Positions 1 to 7,904 of a stretch of 64,000 bases of DNA are shown in pieces. A program made the position numbers and the translations under genes. The notes under the pieces were generated by a model. The model made no database searches. It was given only the letters and a program-made list of their open reading frames with translations, and was not told where the DNA came from. The stretch is taken from assembly GCA_045114175.1 (NCBI GenBank), contig JBGUJZ010000004.1, forward strand, positions 8,259 through 72,258. Direction: 5' to 3'. This stretch comes from Cacconaster sp045114175. Its GTDB lineage: Bacteria > Bacteroidota > Bacteroidia > Bacteroidales > UBA932. The first letter of the stretch is position 1, and each line of letters opens with the position of its first letter.

Positions 1-295
1 CTTTTCCGGGTTCGTCGGCCGTTGCGCGAGAATAGGACTTCTTGCCCACGATACGGTGGAAACGGATGCCATAACGGCCATCTTCTGTAACCACATATTC
101 GCCGGGCTCCGGAGTGGGAATGCCGCTCTCATAGACTTTTCGCGCCAGCAGCATCTCATCCAGCGGCTGCTGAATCTTGCCCGGAAAATAGAGCTTCAGC
201 ATCACCGACGGGTCGGTCTTGTGATCATAGCTCTCTCCATTGGCGCCGCCGCCGGAAAGAACATAATCGTCGAGGTTTATCCTGATAGGGTCCAT
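1..295 (-). CDS. Aminoglycoside-phosphotransferase-like kinase, N-terminal part (cut by window edge)
   Basis: The first 98 codons of a gene running off the left edge. The visible protein begins with a glycine-rich loop (LSGGGANGESY) and continues with a lysine-containing strand (VMLKLYFPG), then IPTPEPGEYV and YGIRFHRIVGKKSYSR. This is the N-lobe pattern of small protein-kinase-fold phosphotransferases of the APH/choline kinase group, close to a family seen in many gut anaerobes. The catalytic loop lies outside the window, so activity and substrate are unknown. The ATG abuts the stop of the HD hydrolase gene with no gap, so it is almost certainly the third gene of that operon. The fold is fairly certain; the function is not. 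Confidence 0.6.
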   Translation of the reverse strand, partial: MDPIRINLDDYVLSGGGANGESYDHKTDPSVMLKLYFPGKIQQPLDEMLLARKVYESGIPTPEPGEYVVTEDGRYGIRFHRIVGKKSYSRATADEPGK

Positions 296-874
296 TTATT
301 TGGAAAACACTTGATTGATAAGTTGTTCGAATTCTTGGAATGCAAAAGTGCCGGATAGTTCCCGCAGGGCGTCCGCCAGTCCGCGGTAATGCCACTCGTG
401 CTCAGCCGGATCACTCACGTGGAACAGACTCCAGAAAGCATCTCCTTTCTGGGCATAATCACGCGCGATGGCGCGCATGTTGGAAAGCTTGTCGCCCAAA
501 GCCACTATCTTGGCTTCGTGGGAAGCGCGGGAGAGCCGCTCGATGGCCGCCTGTTTGCGGGCATGCCAGCTTTCCTCTTCGGATACGCCGGCTTCAAAGG
601 TATCGCTCTCATCGGCCACCAGATGTGCGATCCGGTCTCCGAACGCTTCGCGAAGCTGCTCTACCGTTACGTCGGTATCCTCTACCGTATCGTGCAGGGC
701 AGCCGCAGCCAGTAATTCCTGATCTGCCGTCATCGTGGAAACAATCGCCACCGCCTCCATAGGGTGAACGATATACGGAAAGCCCTTGCCACGGCGCTCC
801 GTGCCGGCATGTGCACGAACCGCGAACACGATGGCGCGGTCCAGCAGTTCTGTATTGAGCGGTTTATTAGCCAT
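296..874 (-). CDS. HD-domain (p)ppGpp hydrolase-like protein (small alarmone hydrolase type)
   Basis: A 192-residue protein with the full set of RelA/SpoT/MESH1-type HD hydrolase motifs: AHAGTERRGKGFPYIVHP (His37), ALHDTVEDT (His61-Asp62 and Glu65-Asp66) and LGDKLSN (Asp128, Asn132). In known enzymes these residues bind Mn2+ and the guanine nucleotide and remove the 3'-pyrophosphate of (p)ppGpp. The length matches stand-alone small alarmone hydrolases, with no synthetase, TGS or ACT domain. It starts 3 bases after the stop of the upstream RelA/SpoT synthetase and is followed directly by a kinase-like gene. Opposing enzymes in one operon suggest either balanced alarmone turnover or neutralisation of a toxic synthetase. 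Hydrolase activity is inferred from intact motifs. Confidence 0.8.
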   Translation of the reverse strand: MANKPLNTELLDRAIVFAVRAHAGTERRGKGFPYIVHPMEAVAIVSTMTADQELLAAAALHDTVEDTDVTVEQLREAFGDRIAHLVADESDTFEAGVSEEESWHARKQAAIERLSRASHEAKIVALGDKLSNMRAIARDYAQKGDAFWSLFHVSDPAEHEWHYRGLADALRELSGTFAFQEFEQLINQVFSK

Positions 875-877
875 TGA

Positions 878-1975
878 CTACTGGTTCATGAAGGGTAAAT
901 CTTTCGTCTGCTCCACCAGGAACTCAGCCATTCCCTCATTGCTCTCGTTGGGGCCGTTCAGGATGTCCAGCATAAAGCGGAGCCCAGCCCGGCCGCCACC
1001 ATTCTTAAGGATGTAGGCTGTGCAGAGATTCTGCGGTGCAACCGCCGACGAAAGGATATCGATATCGGTGAGGCCGATCTGGAAGCAAGCAATTTGATAG
1101 GCTGCCTCCGAATAGTCTTTAATCAGGTTGGACACTTCGCCCAGGGTCTTGAATCCCAACTCTTTGAGTAGCGGGAGGAAACGGGAAAGATCCACATCCT
1201 GAATCTCCGCCTGGTTGAGTGAAGCGATTCTACGCGTGAGCCGGGTGAAGGGATGAATGGAGAGGTAGCTACGGAAGGAATCGCCATCCAGCGGCACCTC
1301 ATCCAGGTTACCGGAAGCCACGAGGCTCTGAACCTGACGGCGGTAGTCGGAAATCTCGCGACGGATGCGGCTGAACTCATCATCCACCAGTTCCAGCATA
1401 CCCGCCAACCGGCTGAGATTGCGCAGATAGACCTTGGGGATTTCCACGCCGCTCTTGTAACCGGTATCGTGGTTCATGTTGGCCCACGCGTGCTGCAACA
1501 CGGTACGCATCTGTACCTCAAATCGTATCTTGTTGATTTCCGGATGTTCCGGATCGCAGTATGCAGACTCTGGGATGCGGCAGATATAATGCAGGGAGAG
1601 ATAGCCGAAACTATCAATCTCATGAGCTTTGCGCTTATCTACGGAATTCGCCCAATCGATTTCAAAGAGCCGCTCCAGCACCGAAGCAACCTTATCTACA
1701 TCATCTATGTAGAAGGTGATGACACGCAAACCCACCAGGTCGGTGAGGTCAAAAATGTCCCGATACTTACCGCCCTTCCGCAACACTTTGCCAGTCAGGG
1801 AATCTTTCGTCTTTACACGGTGTTCCACTGCCGCCACGATGATGCCGGCTTCGGCAAAAAAGTCCTTAAGTTTCTGGGGAATGACCTCTCCCATCTTCGC
1901 ATAGACGGGAAGCAGTGAATGATATTGTTCCAGAATAGCTTGTGTCAGCGGATCGAGAATCTGTTTGGTGGACAT
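878..1975 (-). CDS. RelA/SpoT-domain nucleotide pyrophosphokinase with C-terminal extension
   Basis: 365 residues. The first ~180 form a RelA/SpoT nucleotidyltransferase domain: HRVKTKDSLTGKVLRKGG (52-69), TDLVGLRV with Asp79 and Arg84 (first metal-binding acid), FGYLSLHY (123-130, where a basic residue is usual in place of Leu126), and RFEVQMRTVLQHAWANMNHD (151-170) with Glu153 as second catalytic acid. There is no HD, TGS or ACT domain, so it is a small-alarmone-synthetase-like enzyme. A ~180-residue C-terminal region of unclear role follows. It heads an operon with an HD hydrolase and a kinase-like gene. A degenerate -7 element (TAACTTTA, 1996-2003) lies upstream. It may make (p)ppGpp or be a toxic synthetase paired with the hydrolase; sequence alone does not decide. 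Confidence 0.75.
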   Translation of the reverse strand: MSTKQILDPLTQAILEQYHSLLPVYAKMGEVIPQKLKDFFAEAGIIVAAVEHRVKTKDSLTGKVLRKGGKYRDIFDLTDLVGLRVITFYIDDVDKVASVLERLFEIDWANSVDKRKAHEIDSFGYLSLHYICRIPESAYCDPEHPEINKIRFEVQMRTVLQHAWANMNHDTGYKSGVEIPKVYLRNLSRLAGMLELVDDEFSRIRREISDYRRQVQSLVASGNLDEVPLDGDSFRSYLSIHPFTRLTRRIASLNQAEIQDVDLSRFLPLLKELGFKTLGEVSNLIKDYSEAAYQIACFQIGLTDIDILSSAVAPQNLCTAYILKNGGGRAGLRFMLDILNGPNESNEGMAEFLVEQTKDLPFMNQ

Positions 1976-2017
1976 ATCCGTTCTATTAAATCGCGTAAAG
2001 TTAACGAATTATCGCTC

Positions 2018-3160
2018 TCAAAGTTCATGTGCGCCCGAAGAAATCACTACCGGATAGACCTTTGGTGCGTGGCCGAATGCCGCGGTAAAGCAGTTGCGGG
2101 CTGCCAACAGAAAGGCTTCATAGCGATCTTCGGGCACCAGGTTGATGGTACAGCCGCCGAAACCGCCTCCCATGACGCGGCTTCCTGTGACCCCCTGCTT
2201 GCCTGCCAACGTGACCAAAAAATCCAATTCTGGACAACTCACTTCGTAAAGTTTGCTCAATCCCCAGTGCGTCTGGTACATACGCTCGCCCACTGTAACA
2301 TAGTCGCCCCGCTCCAACGCGGCGCAAACATCCAGCACACGCTGCGCCTCACCGATGACATATTCCGCACGCATAGCATCTTCTTGAGAGAGTTCCGCGC
2401 GAACCTCTTCCAGCCACTCGGGGCGGGCATCGCTCAGGAACTCCACTTCCGGATGACGCTCACGAATCACAGCGGCCGCATGTTCGCAGGAAGCACGGCG
2501 ACGATTGTAGGCCGACGAAGCAAGTTCGTGTTTGACACAAGTATCAAGCAGCACGAGGCGGTACCCTTGAGGGTTGAATGGGAAATATTGGTGTTCCAGC
2601 GTTTTGCAGTTTAGGCGGATCAATTGCCCCTCCTTCCCGAAGCAGGAGGCGAACTGATCCATAATTCCGCACATTACGCCGCAGTAGTTATGTTCGGTAG
2701 CCTGTCCAATCCGGGCCAATTCAAAAAGATCAAAGCCATTGCCATTCAATTCGTTGAGGGCAAAGGCAAAGACGCTTTCAAGCGCAGCCGACGAGGAAAG
2801 ACCCGCGCCGAGCGGCACATCCCCGGCAAAGACGGCATCAAATCCAGCCACACGCCCGCCTCTTTTGAGGGTCTCGCGGCAGACGCCAAACACATAACGG
2901 GCCCATTGGCGATCAGGAAGATCCGATTCGGAAAAACCGAATTCCGCTGTTTCGTCATAATCCAACGAGTAAAGACGGACTTTTTCTGTATTGTTGGGAC
3001 GGATGGCCGCCACGATTGCTTTGTCAATGGCACCGGGCAAAACATAGCCGCCGTTATAGTCGGTGTGCTCACCTATCAGATTAATTCGACCGGCTGAAGA
3101 CCAGCATCTTGCGGTTCCGCCAAAACGGCTGGAAAACTCGGAGAGAATACGTTCTTTCAT
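2018..3160 (-). CDS. galK: Galactokinase
   Basis: 380 residues, the usual galactokinase length. It phosphorylates alpha-D-galactose at C1 with ATP, the first committed step of the cytoplasmic Leloir pathway. The three GHMP-kinase signatures are present: RINLIGEHTDYNGGYVLP near residue 25 (galactose-binding signature), PLGAGLSSSAALE around 115 (ATP loop), and GSRVMGGGFGGC around 335. No other Leloir gene is adjacent, so it appears to be a single-gene unit, with its 3' end 42 bases from the start of the alarmone synthetase gene. Upstream are a TATATTTG box and an inverted repeat that could be an operator. Confidence 0.95.
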   Translation of the reverse strand: MKERILSEFSSRFGGTARCWSSAGRINLIGEHTDYNGGYVLPGAIDKAIVAAIRPNNTEKVRLYSLDYDETAEFGFSESDLPDRQWARYVFGVCRETLKRGGRVAGFDAVFAGDVPLGAGLSSSAALESVFAFALNELNGNGFDLFELARIGQATEHNYCGVMCGIMDQFASCFGKEGQLIRLNCKTLEHQYFPFNPQGYRLVLLDTCVKHELASSAYNRRRASCEHAAAVIRERHPEVEFLSDARPEWLEEVRAELSQEDAMRAEYVIGEAQRVLDVCAALERGDYVTVGERMYQTHWGLSKLYEVSCPELDFLVTLAGKQGVTGSRVMGGGFGGCTINLVPEDRYEAFLLAARNCFTAAFGHAPKVYPVVISSGAHEL

Positions 3161-3177
3161 AGATTTCTAGTAACGTA

Positions 3178-3185
3178 CAAATATA
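3178..3185 (-). promoter_or_regulatory. Putative -7 promoter element for galK
   Basis: Read on the minus strand this is TATATTTG, an exact match to the Bacteroidota -7 consensus TAnnTTTG, 17 bases before the galK ATG. No clear -33 TTG lies at the usual distance. The upstream inverted repeat (3201-3218) would cover the -33 region. Confidence 0.5.
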
Positions 3186-3200
3186 CGAAAAAACGCGTCT

Positions 3201-3218
3201 ATCCGTTTACTTACGGAT
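3201..3218. repeat. 6-bp inverted repeat in the galK / lipoprotein divergent promoter region
   Basis: ATCCGT (3201-3206) and ACGGAT (3213-3218) are perfect inverted arms around a 6-base spacer. The octamer TACTTACG also occurs twice exactly 10 bp apart (3208-3215 and 3218-3225). Position and helical phasing fit an operator, but no cognate regulator lies nearby. Confidence 0.35.
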
Positions 3219-3289
3219 ACTTACGTTTAGATTACGCTTTGTGACGAAGGATTGTGCAGCTTGCGCCTCAAACCAAAACACGATACACC

Positions 3290-4345
3290 ATGAAAACGCA
3301 CAACCTGATTCTTACCGCCACGCTCCTCTGCGCAACGCTTTCCGGATGCGAATCCAACAGACAGCAAGGCTCACTCGTCCTTACATTCGCCGAGCCGCTC
3401 AGCGCAGAACCCGCAACCCGAATGGCTTCGGCCTATGACACCAACGCATTTCTTCTGACCGTAACCGGACCTTCCGGGGACACACTCTATTATGGTACCT
3501 ACGGCCAGAAACCCGCTACCTTCACGGTTCGTAACGGCACATACGAAATTGAAGCCGTATCCAGGCCATTTACCACTCCGGCTTTTGATGCGCCACAATA
3601 CGGAGACCGTCAGGTAGCCGTTGTTGCCAACGGACAGAACGTTCAAATCGGACTTTTCTGTAAGCTGATGAATGCCGGTATCCGATTCACCTTCGCCGAG
3701 TCATTTCGAACAGAATACGGTTATGGCCACCTGCTGTTGCGAGGGTCAAGTGGGGAACTCCCCTATCGCCTGCAAGAAACGCGTACGGCTTGGTTCCCGC
3801 CGGGCAATGTCAATGTGAATTATGTGGAGGGTTCCGAAGAGACGCCACTGTTCAACCGGATCCTCAACGCCGGTGAGATTCACGATCTTACGTTGAATGC
3901 CTCCAGCGACAAGGCCTCGGCCGGTCTCTCCATTCAAGTCGATACCACAGCTACAATCCTCAGCGAGAATATTGTCATCGGCCCGGGTTATCCGGGAAGT
4001 GATGGCAAGACCATGGAAACGGCCTGGGATGTCGCCACGGCTTCCGCCCATCCCGGCGATACCGCTTGGGTATGGGGCTATATCGTAGGCGGAGATCTGT
4101 CCACCAGTTCCATCAAATTCGAACCGCCGTTCGAAAAGGGATCGAACCTTGCCATCGCCGCCTCGCCTTCAGAAAGAGATCGCTCCCACTGTTTCTCCGT
4201 TGAACTCTCCAAAACGGCCATCCGCAATGCGCTCAATCTCGTGGACAATCCGGATAATCTGGGAAGGAAAGTTTACCTCTACGGAGTCGTCTCCACCTAC
4301 TTCTCCCTCCCCGGCTTGAAATCAGTAACCGCCAGTTTCTTATAA
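3290..4345 (+). CDS. DUF4493-like surface lipoprotein
   Basis: 351 residues from the ATG at 3290, chosen because it opens a textbook lipoprotein signal (MKTHNLILTATLLCATLSGC; lipobox LSGC, Cys20). An in-frame ATG 36 bases upstream would only add an unlikely leader. After the lipidated Cys comes a beta-rich region (VLTFAEPLSAEPATR, YDTNAFLLTVTGPSGD, TFTVRNGTYEIEAVS) like the DUF4493 domains of Bacteroidales surface proteins. The last ~110 residues (TAWDVATASAHPGDTAWVWG ... VYLYGVVSTYFSLPGLKSV) resemble the OB-fold-like DUF6359 domain. It is probably exported to the outer membrane or cell surface; ligand unknown. It is a single gene, followed by a strong hairpin terminator. Confidence 0.7.
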   Translation: MKTHNLILTATLLCATLSGCESNRQQGSLVLTFAEPLSAEPATRMASAYDTNAFLLTVTGPSGDTLYYGTYGQKPATFTVRNGTYEIEAVSRPFTTPAFDAPQYGDRQVAVVANGQNVQIGLFCKLMNAGIRFTFAESFRTEYGYGHLLLRGSSGELPYRLQETRTAWFPPGNVNVNYVEGSEETPLFNRILNAGEIHDLTLNASSDKASAGLSIQVDTTATILSENIVIGPGYPGSDGKTMETAWDVATASAHPGDTAWVWGYIVGGDLSTSSIKFEPPFEKGSNLAIAASPSERDRSHCFSVELSKTAIRNALNLVDNPDNLGRKVYLYGVVSTYFSLPGLKSVTASFL

Positions 4346-4346
4346 C

Positions 4347-4377
4347 AAACGGCCGGCAGAAAAACTGCCAGCCGTTT
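4347..4377. terminator. Intrinsic terminator between lipoprotein gene and tRNA-Lys
   Basis: A stem of AAACGGC / GCCGTTT plus GGCAG / CTGCC with one mismatched pair and an A5 loop. It lies between convergent genes and could end transcripts from either side; the flanking T-runs are weak. Confidence 0.6.
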
Positions 4378-4381
4378 GAAG

Positions 4382-4454
4382 TGATCCGTTTGGGGCTCGA
4401 ACCCAAGACCCCAGCATTAAAAGTGCTGTGCTCTACCGACTGAGCTAACGAATC
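4382..4454 (-). tRNA. tRNA-Lys (anticodon TTT)
   Basis: On the minus strand the sequence folds into a full cloverleaf: acceptor arms GATTCGT / ACGGATC (one G-T pair), D-stem GCTC/GAGC, anticodon stem CAGCA/TGCTG around loop CTTTTAA (anticodon TTT), and a T-arm with the TTCGAGC loop. The discriminator base is A at 4382 and CCA is not encoded. A TACCTTTG box lies 11 bases upstream. Confidence 0.95.
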
Positions 4455-4465
4455 TTTTGGGGATG

Positions 4466-4473
4466 CAAAGGTA
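4466..4473 (-). promoter_or_regulatory. Putative -7 promoter element for tRNA-Lys
   Basis: TACCTTTG on the minus strand, an exact TAnnTTTG match 11 bases before the tRNA 5' end. Confidence 0.5.
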
Positions 4474-4521
4474 TAGATTAAAGTGGAATAATCCAATATT
4501 TTTTTCAGGACGCAAAAGTGC

Positions 4522-4529
4522 TAAATTTG
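4522..4529 (+). promoter_or_regulatory. Putative -7 promoter element for the UvrD/PcrA gene
   Basis: TAAATTTG, an exact TAnnTTTG match ending only 4 bases before the ATG at 4534. If used, the transcript would be leaderless or nearly so. Confidence 0.45.
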
Positions 4530-4533
4530 CGGT

Positions 4534-6972
4534 ATGATGGAAAAAGAGGAAAAAGATATCTTGGAAGGGCTAAACACCGCGCAGGAAGCAGCGGTTCGCA
4601 ACACCGAGGGGCCGACGCTGATTATTGCCGGAGCCGGCAGCGGTAAGACCCGTGTGCTGACCTGCCGCATTGCCTGGTTGTTGGCTCATGGCGTCAAACC
4701 GGGCGAGGTGATGGCCCTGACCTTCACCAAGAAAGCAGCCGGCGAGATGAAGACTCGCATTGCAGAACTGGTGGGCGAGCGAAAGGCTCGCTGGATTTGC
4801 ATGGGGACCTTCCACTCTGTCTTTGTCCGCTTCCTTCGGGAATTTGCTGATCGGCTCGGTTACCCGCAGCAATTCACCATTTACGACCAGTCCGATTCAA
4901 AGAGTGCAATCAAACTTTGTATCAAAGAATTGGAGCTCGATGAAAAGAATTATAAACCCGGGCCTATTCAAAGCCGCATTTCGCTGGCAAAGAACAACCT
5001 ATATACAGTAGCCGGTTATCGGAACGATGCGCAACTGATGGAAGAAGACCGGGCTACTCATCGCAGTAAACTTATTGATGTGTACGCCCGCTATTCGGAA
5101 AAATGCAAGCAGGCTGGAGCAATGGATTTCGACGATATCCTGCTTAACATGAACATCCTTCTCAAGAATCATCCGGATGTCCGGGAGATGATTGCATCAC
5201 GCTTCCGGTACATTCTCGTAGATGAGTATCAGGATACGAATTATGCTCAGTACCTGATCGTTAAAAGACTCGCAGAAGCACACAAAAATATATGTGTGGT
5301 GGGCGATGATTCACAAAGTATCTACAGTTTCCGCGGTGCCCGTATTGAGAATATCCTCAGATTCCGCAAGGACTACCCTGAAGCGCGACTGTTCCGCCTG
5401 GAACAGAACTACCGTTCCACACAGAATATCGTAAATGCTGCCAACAGCGTGATTGCACACAACTCCAACCGGATTCCCAAGGAGTGCTTCTCCAAAGCCG
5501 AAACTGGTGCCAAGGTGCAGTTAATCAAAGCATTCACCGAACAGGAAGAGGCCTACCTGACGGCCTCCTCGATTGTTGATCGAATCTTTGCCGACAAGGC
5601 GCCCTATAGCAGTTTCGTCATCCTCTACCGAACCAATGCGCAATCCCGTGCTTTCGAAGAGAATCTGCGGCGGAAAAATCTTCCCTATCGCATCTACGGC
5701 GGCCACTCTTTCTACGACCGCGCGGAGGTGAAAGATATGCTGGCCTATTTCCGGCTGGTGGTCAACCCCAAAGATGACGAGGCTTTCCGCCGTGTCATCA
5801 ACAACCCGCCCCGCGGCATTGGCGATACCTCCATGGAGCGTCTTGCGCTACTGGCCAATAATAAACAATGTTCACTCTTCGAAGCGGCTTCGTCCACACT
5901 GGACGAACTCGCGACTGTAGGGTTGCGAGAAGCAACGGCAGCTAAGTTCCGCGCATTCACGGGAATGCTTGCTCCCTTCATAGAACAGAGCCGTACGGAA
6001 GAAGCTTTCACCCTCGCTGCCCGAATTGGAGATGCCTGTGGCTATGTAATGGCCGTCCGATTGGACAAGACACCCGAAGGGTTATCTCGTGCAGAGAATG
6101 TGGAAGAACTCTTCAACAGTGTCAAAGAGTATTCGGAAGAGGAGGCGGAAATGCGCCGTGAACTGGCTGACGATACACCTGGAGAGGGAATGGAGATCGT
6201 GACACTCAGTGATTTTCTGGAGAATATCTCGCTTCTCTCAGAGGGTGAAAAAGACGAGCTGGTGGAAGGCGACGATAACGATAACAAGATCACCCTGATG
6301 ACCATCCATGCCGCGAAGGGTCTGGAATTCCCCTACGTATATATAACGGGCATGGAAGAGGGACTATTTCCGTCTGATTCTCTCAACGTGACCGCGGCTG
6401 AAATCGAAGAGGAGAGACGCCTTTTCTACGTAGCACTCACCCGCGCGGAAAAAGTGGCGACAATCTCTTACGCCAAGAGCCGCATGCAGTGGGGGCGCAC
6501 CGATACCCACACGGTCAGTCGGTTTGTAAAAGAGATTGACCGCCGTTACTTGGACGGAACTCCGGATAGCGAAGAATCCCCCTTTGGCAATTGGGGATCA
6601 GGCTCCAGCTGGGGCAGCAGCCAGCCGCGGTATTCCTCGCAGGGATCTTGGCAGCGGCCTTACGGCGGGAATCGGAATCCGGCTCAAACCAATCCGCAAG
6701 CCCGGCCTCAGCCACAGAAGCCTGCCGTTCCTCAGCCTACAGTCCATGCGGCGTTCTCCCGCCCTACCCGCACGCCGTCGGCCAACTTCCAGGCGGATGC
6801 CATCGCGGATCTTCGTCCCGGACAGCGGGTAGAACACGATCGGTTCGGATTCGGCGAAATTCTCCGATTTGAAGACAACGGGCCCCAGATGAAGGCCATT
6901 GTCCGTTTTGACGACAGCGGCGAGAAGACACTGCTGCTGAAGTTTGCTAAATTGCGAATTGTACACTCATGA
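4534..6972 (+). CDS. UvrD/PcrA-family DNA helicase
   Basis: 812-residue superfamily 1A 3'-5' helicase acting in nucleotide excision repair and in clearing stalled replication or transcription complexes. All motifs are visible: Walker A AGAGSGKT (32-39), MTFTKKAAGEMK-type motif Ia, DEYQDTN near 230 (Walker B), GDDSQSIYSFRGA (motif III), QNYRST near 291 (motif IV), TIHAAKGLEF (motif V) and FYVALTRAEK near 634 (motif VI). A disordered Gly/Ser/Pro/Gln-rich linker (~670-745) leads to a C-terminal module (RPGQRVEHDRFGFGEIL ... LLLKFAKLRIV), the Tudor-like domain that binds RNA polymerase in PcrA. There is no RecB-like nuclease domain. The stop overlaps the next start by 4 bases, so the two are coupled. 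Confidence 0.93.
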   Translation: MMEKEEKDILEGLNTAQEAAVRNTEGPTLIIAGAGSGKTRVLTCRIAWLLAHGVKPGEVMALTFTKKAAGEMKTRIAELVGERKARWICMGTFHSVFVRFLREFADRLGYPQQFTIYDQSDSKSAIKLCIKELELDEKNYKPGPIQSRISLAKNNLYTVAGYRNDAQLMEEDRATHRSKLIDVYARYSEKCKQAGAMDFDDILLNMNILLKNHPDVREMIASRFRYILVDEYQDTNYAQYLIVKRLAEAHKNICVVGDDSQSIYSFRGARIENILRFRKDYPEARLFRLEQNYRSTQNIVNAANSVIAHNSNRIPKECFSKAETGAKVQLIKAFTEQEEAYLTASSIVDRIFADKAPYSSFVILYRTNAQSRAFEENLRRKNLPYRIYGGHSFYDRAEVKDMLAYFRLVVNPKDDEAFRRVINNPPRGIGDTSMERLALLANNKQCSLFEAASSTLDELATVGLREATAAKFRAFTGMLAPFIEQSRTEEAFTLAARIGDACGYVMAVRLDKTPEGLSRAENVEELFNSVKEYSEEEAEMRRELADDTPGEGMEIVTLSDFLENISLLSEGEKDELVEGDDNDNKITLMTIHAAKGLEFPYVYITGMEEGLFPSDSLNVTAAEIEEERRLFYVALTRAEKVATISYAKSRMQWGRTDTHTVSRFVKEIDRRYLDGTPDSEESPFGNWGSGSSWGSSQPRYSSQGSWQRPYGGNRNPAQTNPQARPQPQKPAVPQPTVHAAFSRPTRTPSANFQADAIADLRPGQRVEHDRFGFGEILRFEDNGPQMKAIVRFDDSGEKTLLLKFAKLRIVHS

Positions 6973-7895
6973 AAATAGTATTCCTTGATGCGGCAACCCT
7001 TGGAGAGACCTCCCTGGCGCCGATTGCACAACTGGGCGAACTGATTACCTGGCCCACCTCTACCCCATCGGAGGCGCTGACACGTGTCAGCGATGCTGAA
7101 ATCCTCATTGTCAACAAAGTAAAAGTAACGGAAGCACTGCTGGACGCTGCGCCGAAGTTGCGCCTGATCTGCGAAGCGGCAACCGGCGTCAACAACATTG
7201 ACGTGGCGGCGGCCGAGCGTCGCGGAATTCCGGTACGTAATGTGGCCGGATATTCCACTGAATCAGTGGTTCAGATCACCTACACCCTATTGCTCAGCCT
7301 GATCTGCAAGCCCGAACGGTATGACGCAGAGGTTAAGGATCTGACCTATAGCCGCAGCGGTCTCTTTACCGATGTACGCACCCCGTTTGCCGAACTCGAC
7401 GGCAAGACCATGGGCATCGTGGGTATGGGGACTATCGGCAGCCGGGTGGCTGCCGTAGCCACCGCTTTCGGAATGCGCGTCATCTACTACTCCACCTCCG
7501 GCACTTCGCACTGCAAGGAGTATCCCAGCGTACCGCTGGAAACGTTGCTCAAGGAATCGGATGTCATCAGCATCCATGCTCCGCTCAACGAGCGTACGAA
7601 TGGACTCATTCGCGCGGCTGAACTTCGCCAAATGAAACCTACGGCCGTCATCATCAATATCGGCCGCGGAGGCATCGTGGCGGAGGCCGACCTGGCGGAA
7701 GCAATCAGCGAAGGAATCATTGCCGGTGCCGGTCTGGACGTCTATACCACTGAACCCCTGCCGGAAGATCATCCGCTGCTGCACACGAACCATCCGGAGC
7801 GGCTTCGCTTCACGCCACACATCGGCTGGACCAGCGCCGAAGCCCTTGTCCGACTGGTAGATGGCATCGCCGCCAACATTCGAAAACCCTTTTAA
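6969..7895 (+). CDS. D-2-hydroxyacid dehydrogenase (hydroxypyruvate/glycerate reductase-like)
   Basis: 308-residue NAD(P)-dependent oxidoreductase of the D-isomer 2-hydroxyacid dehydrogenase family. It has the Rossmann loop GIVGMGTIGSRVA (~150), the substrate-binding/catalytic Arg in INIGRGGIV (~231), the Glu in VYTTEPLPEDHPLL (~260) and the catalytic His in FTPHIGWTS (~283). The length fits single-domain-pair enzymes; there is no ACT domain as in some SerA proteins. The exact substrate (hydroxypyruvate, glyoxylate or 2-ketoisocaproate) cannot be read from the sequence. Its ATG overlaps the helicase stop by 4 bases. It is followed 9 bases later by an SRPBCC protein, so it is the second gene of a four-gene run. 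Confidence 0.85.
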   Translation: MKIVFLDAATLGETSLAPIAQLGELITWPTSTPSEALTRVSDAEILIVNKVKVTEALLDAAPKLRLICEAATGVNNIDVAAAERRGIPVRNVAGYSTESVVQITYTLLLSLICKPERYDAEVKDLTYSRSGLFTDVRTPFAELDGKTMGIVGMGTIGSRVAAVATAFGMRVIYYSTSGTSHCKEYPSVPLETLLKESDVISIHAPLNERTNGLIRAAELRQMKPTAVIINIGRGGIVAEADLAEAISEGIIAGAGLDVYTTEPLPEDHPLLHTNHPERLRFTPHIGWTSAEALVRLVDGIAANIRKPF

Positions 7896-7904
7896 TCCAC
7901 AGCC

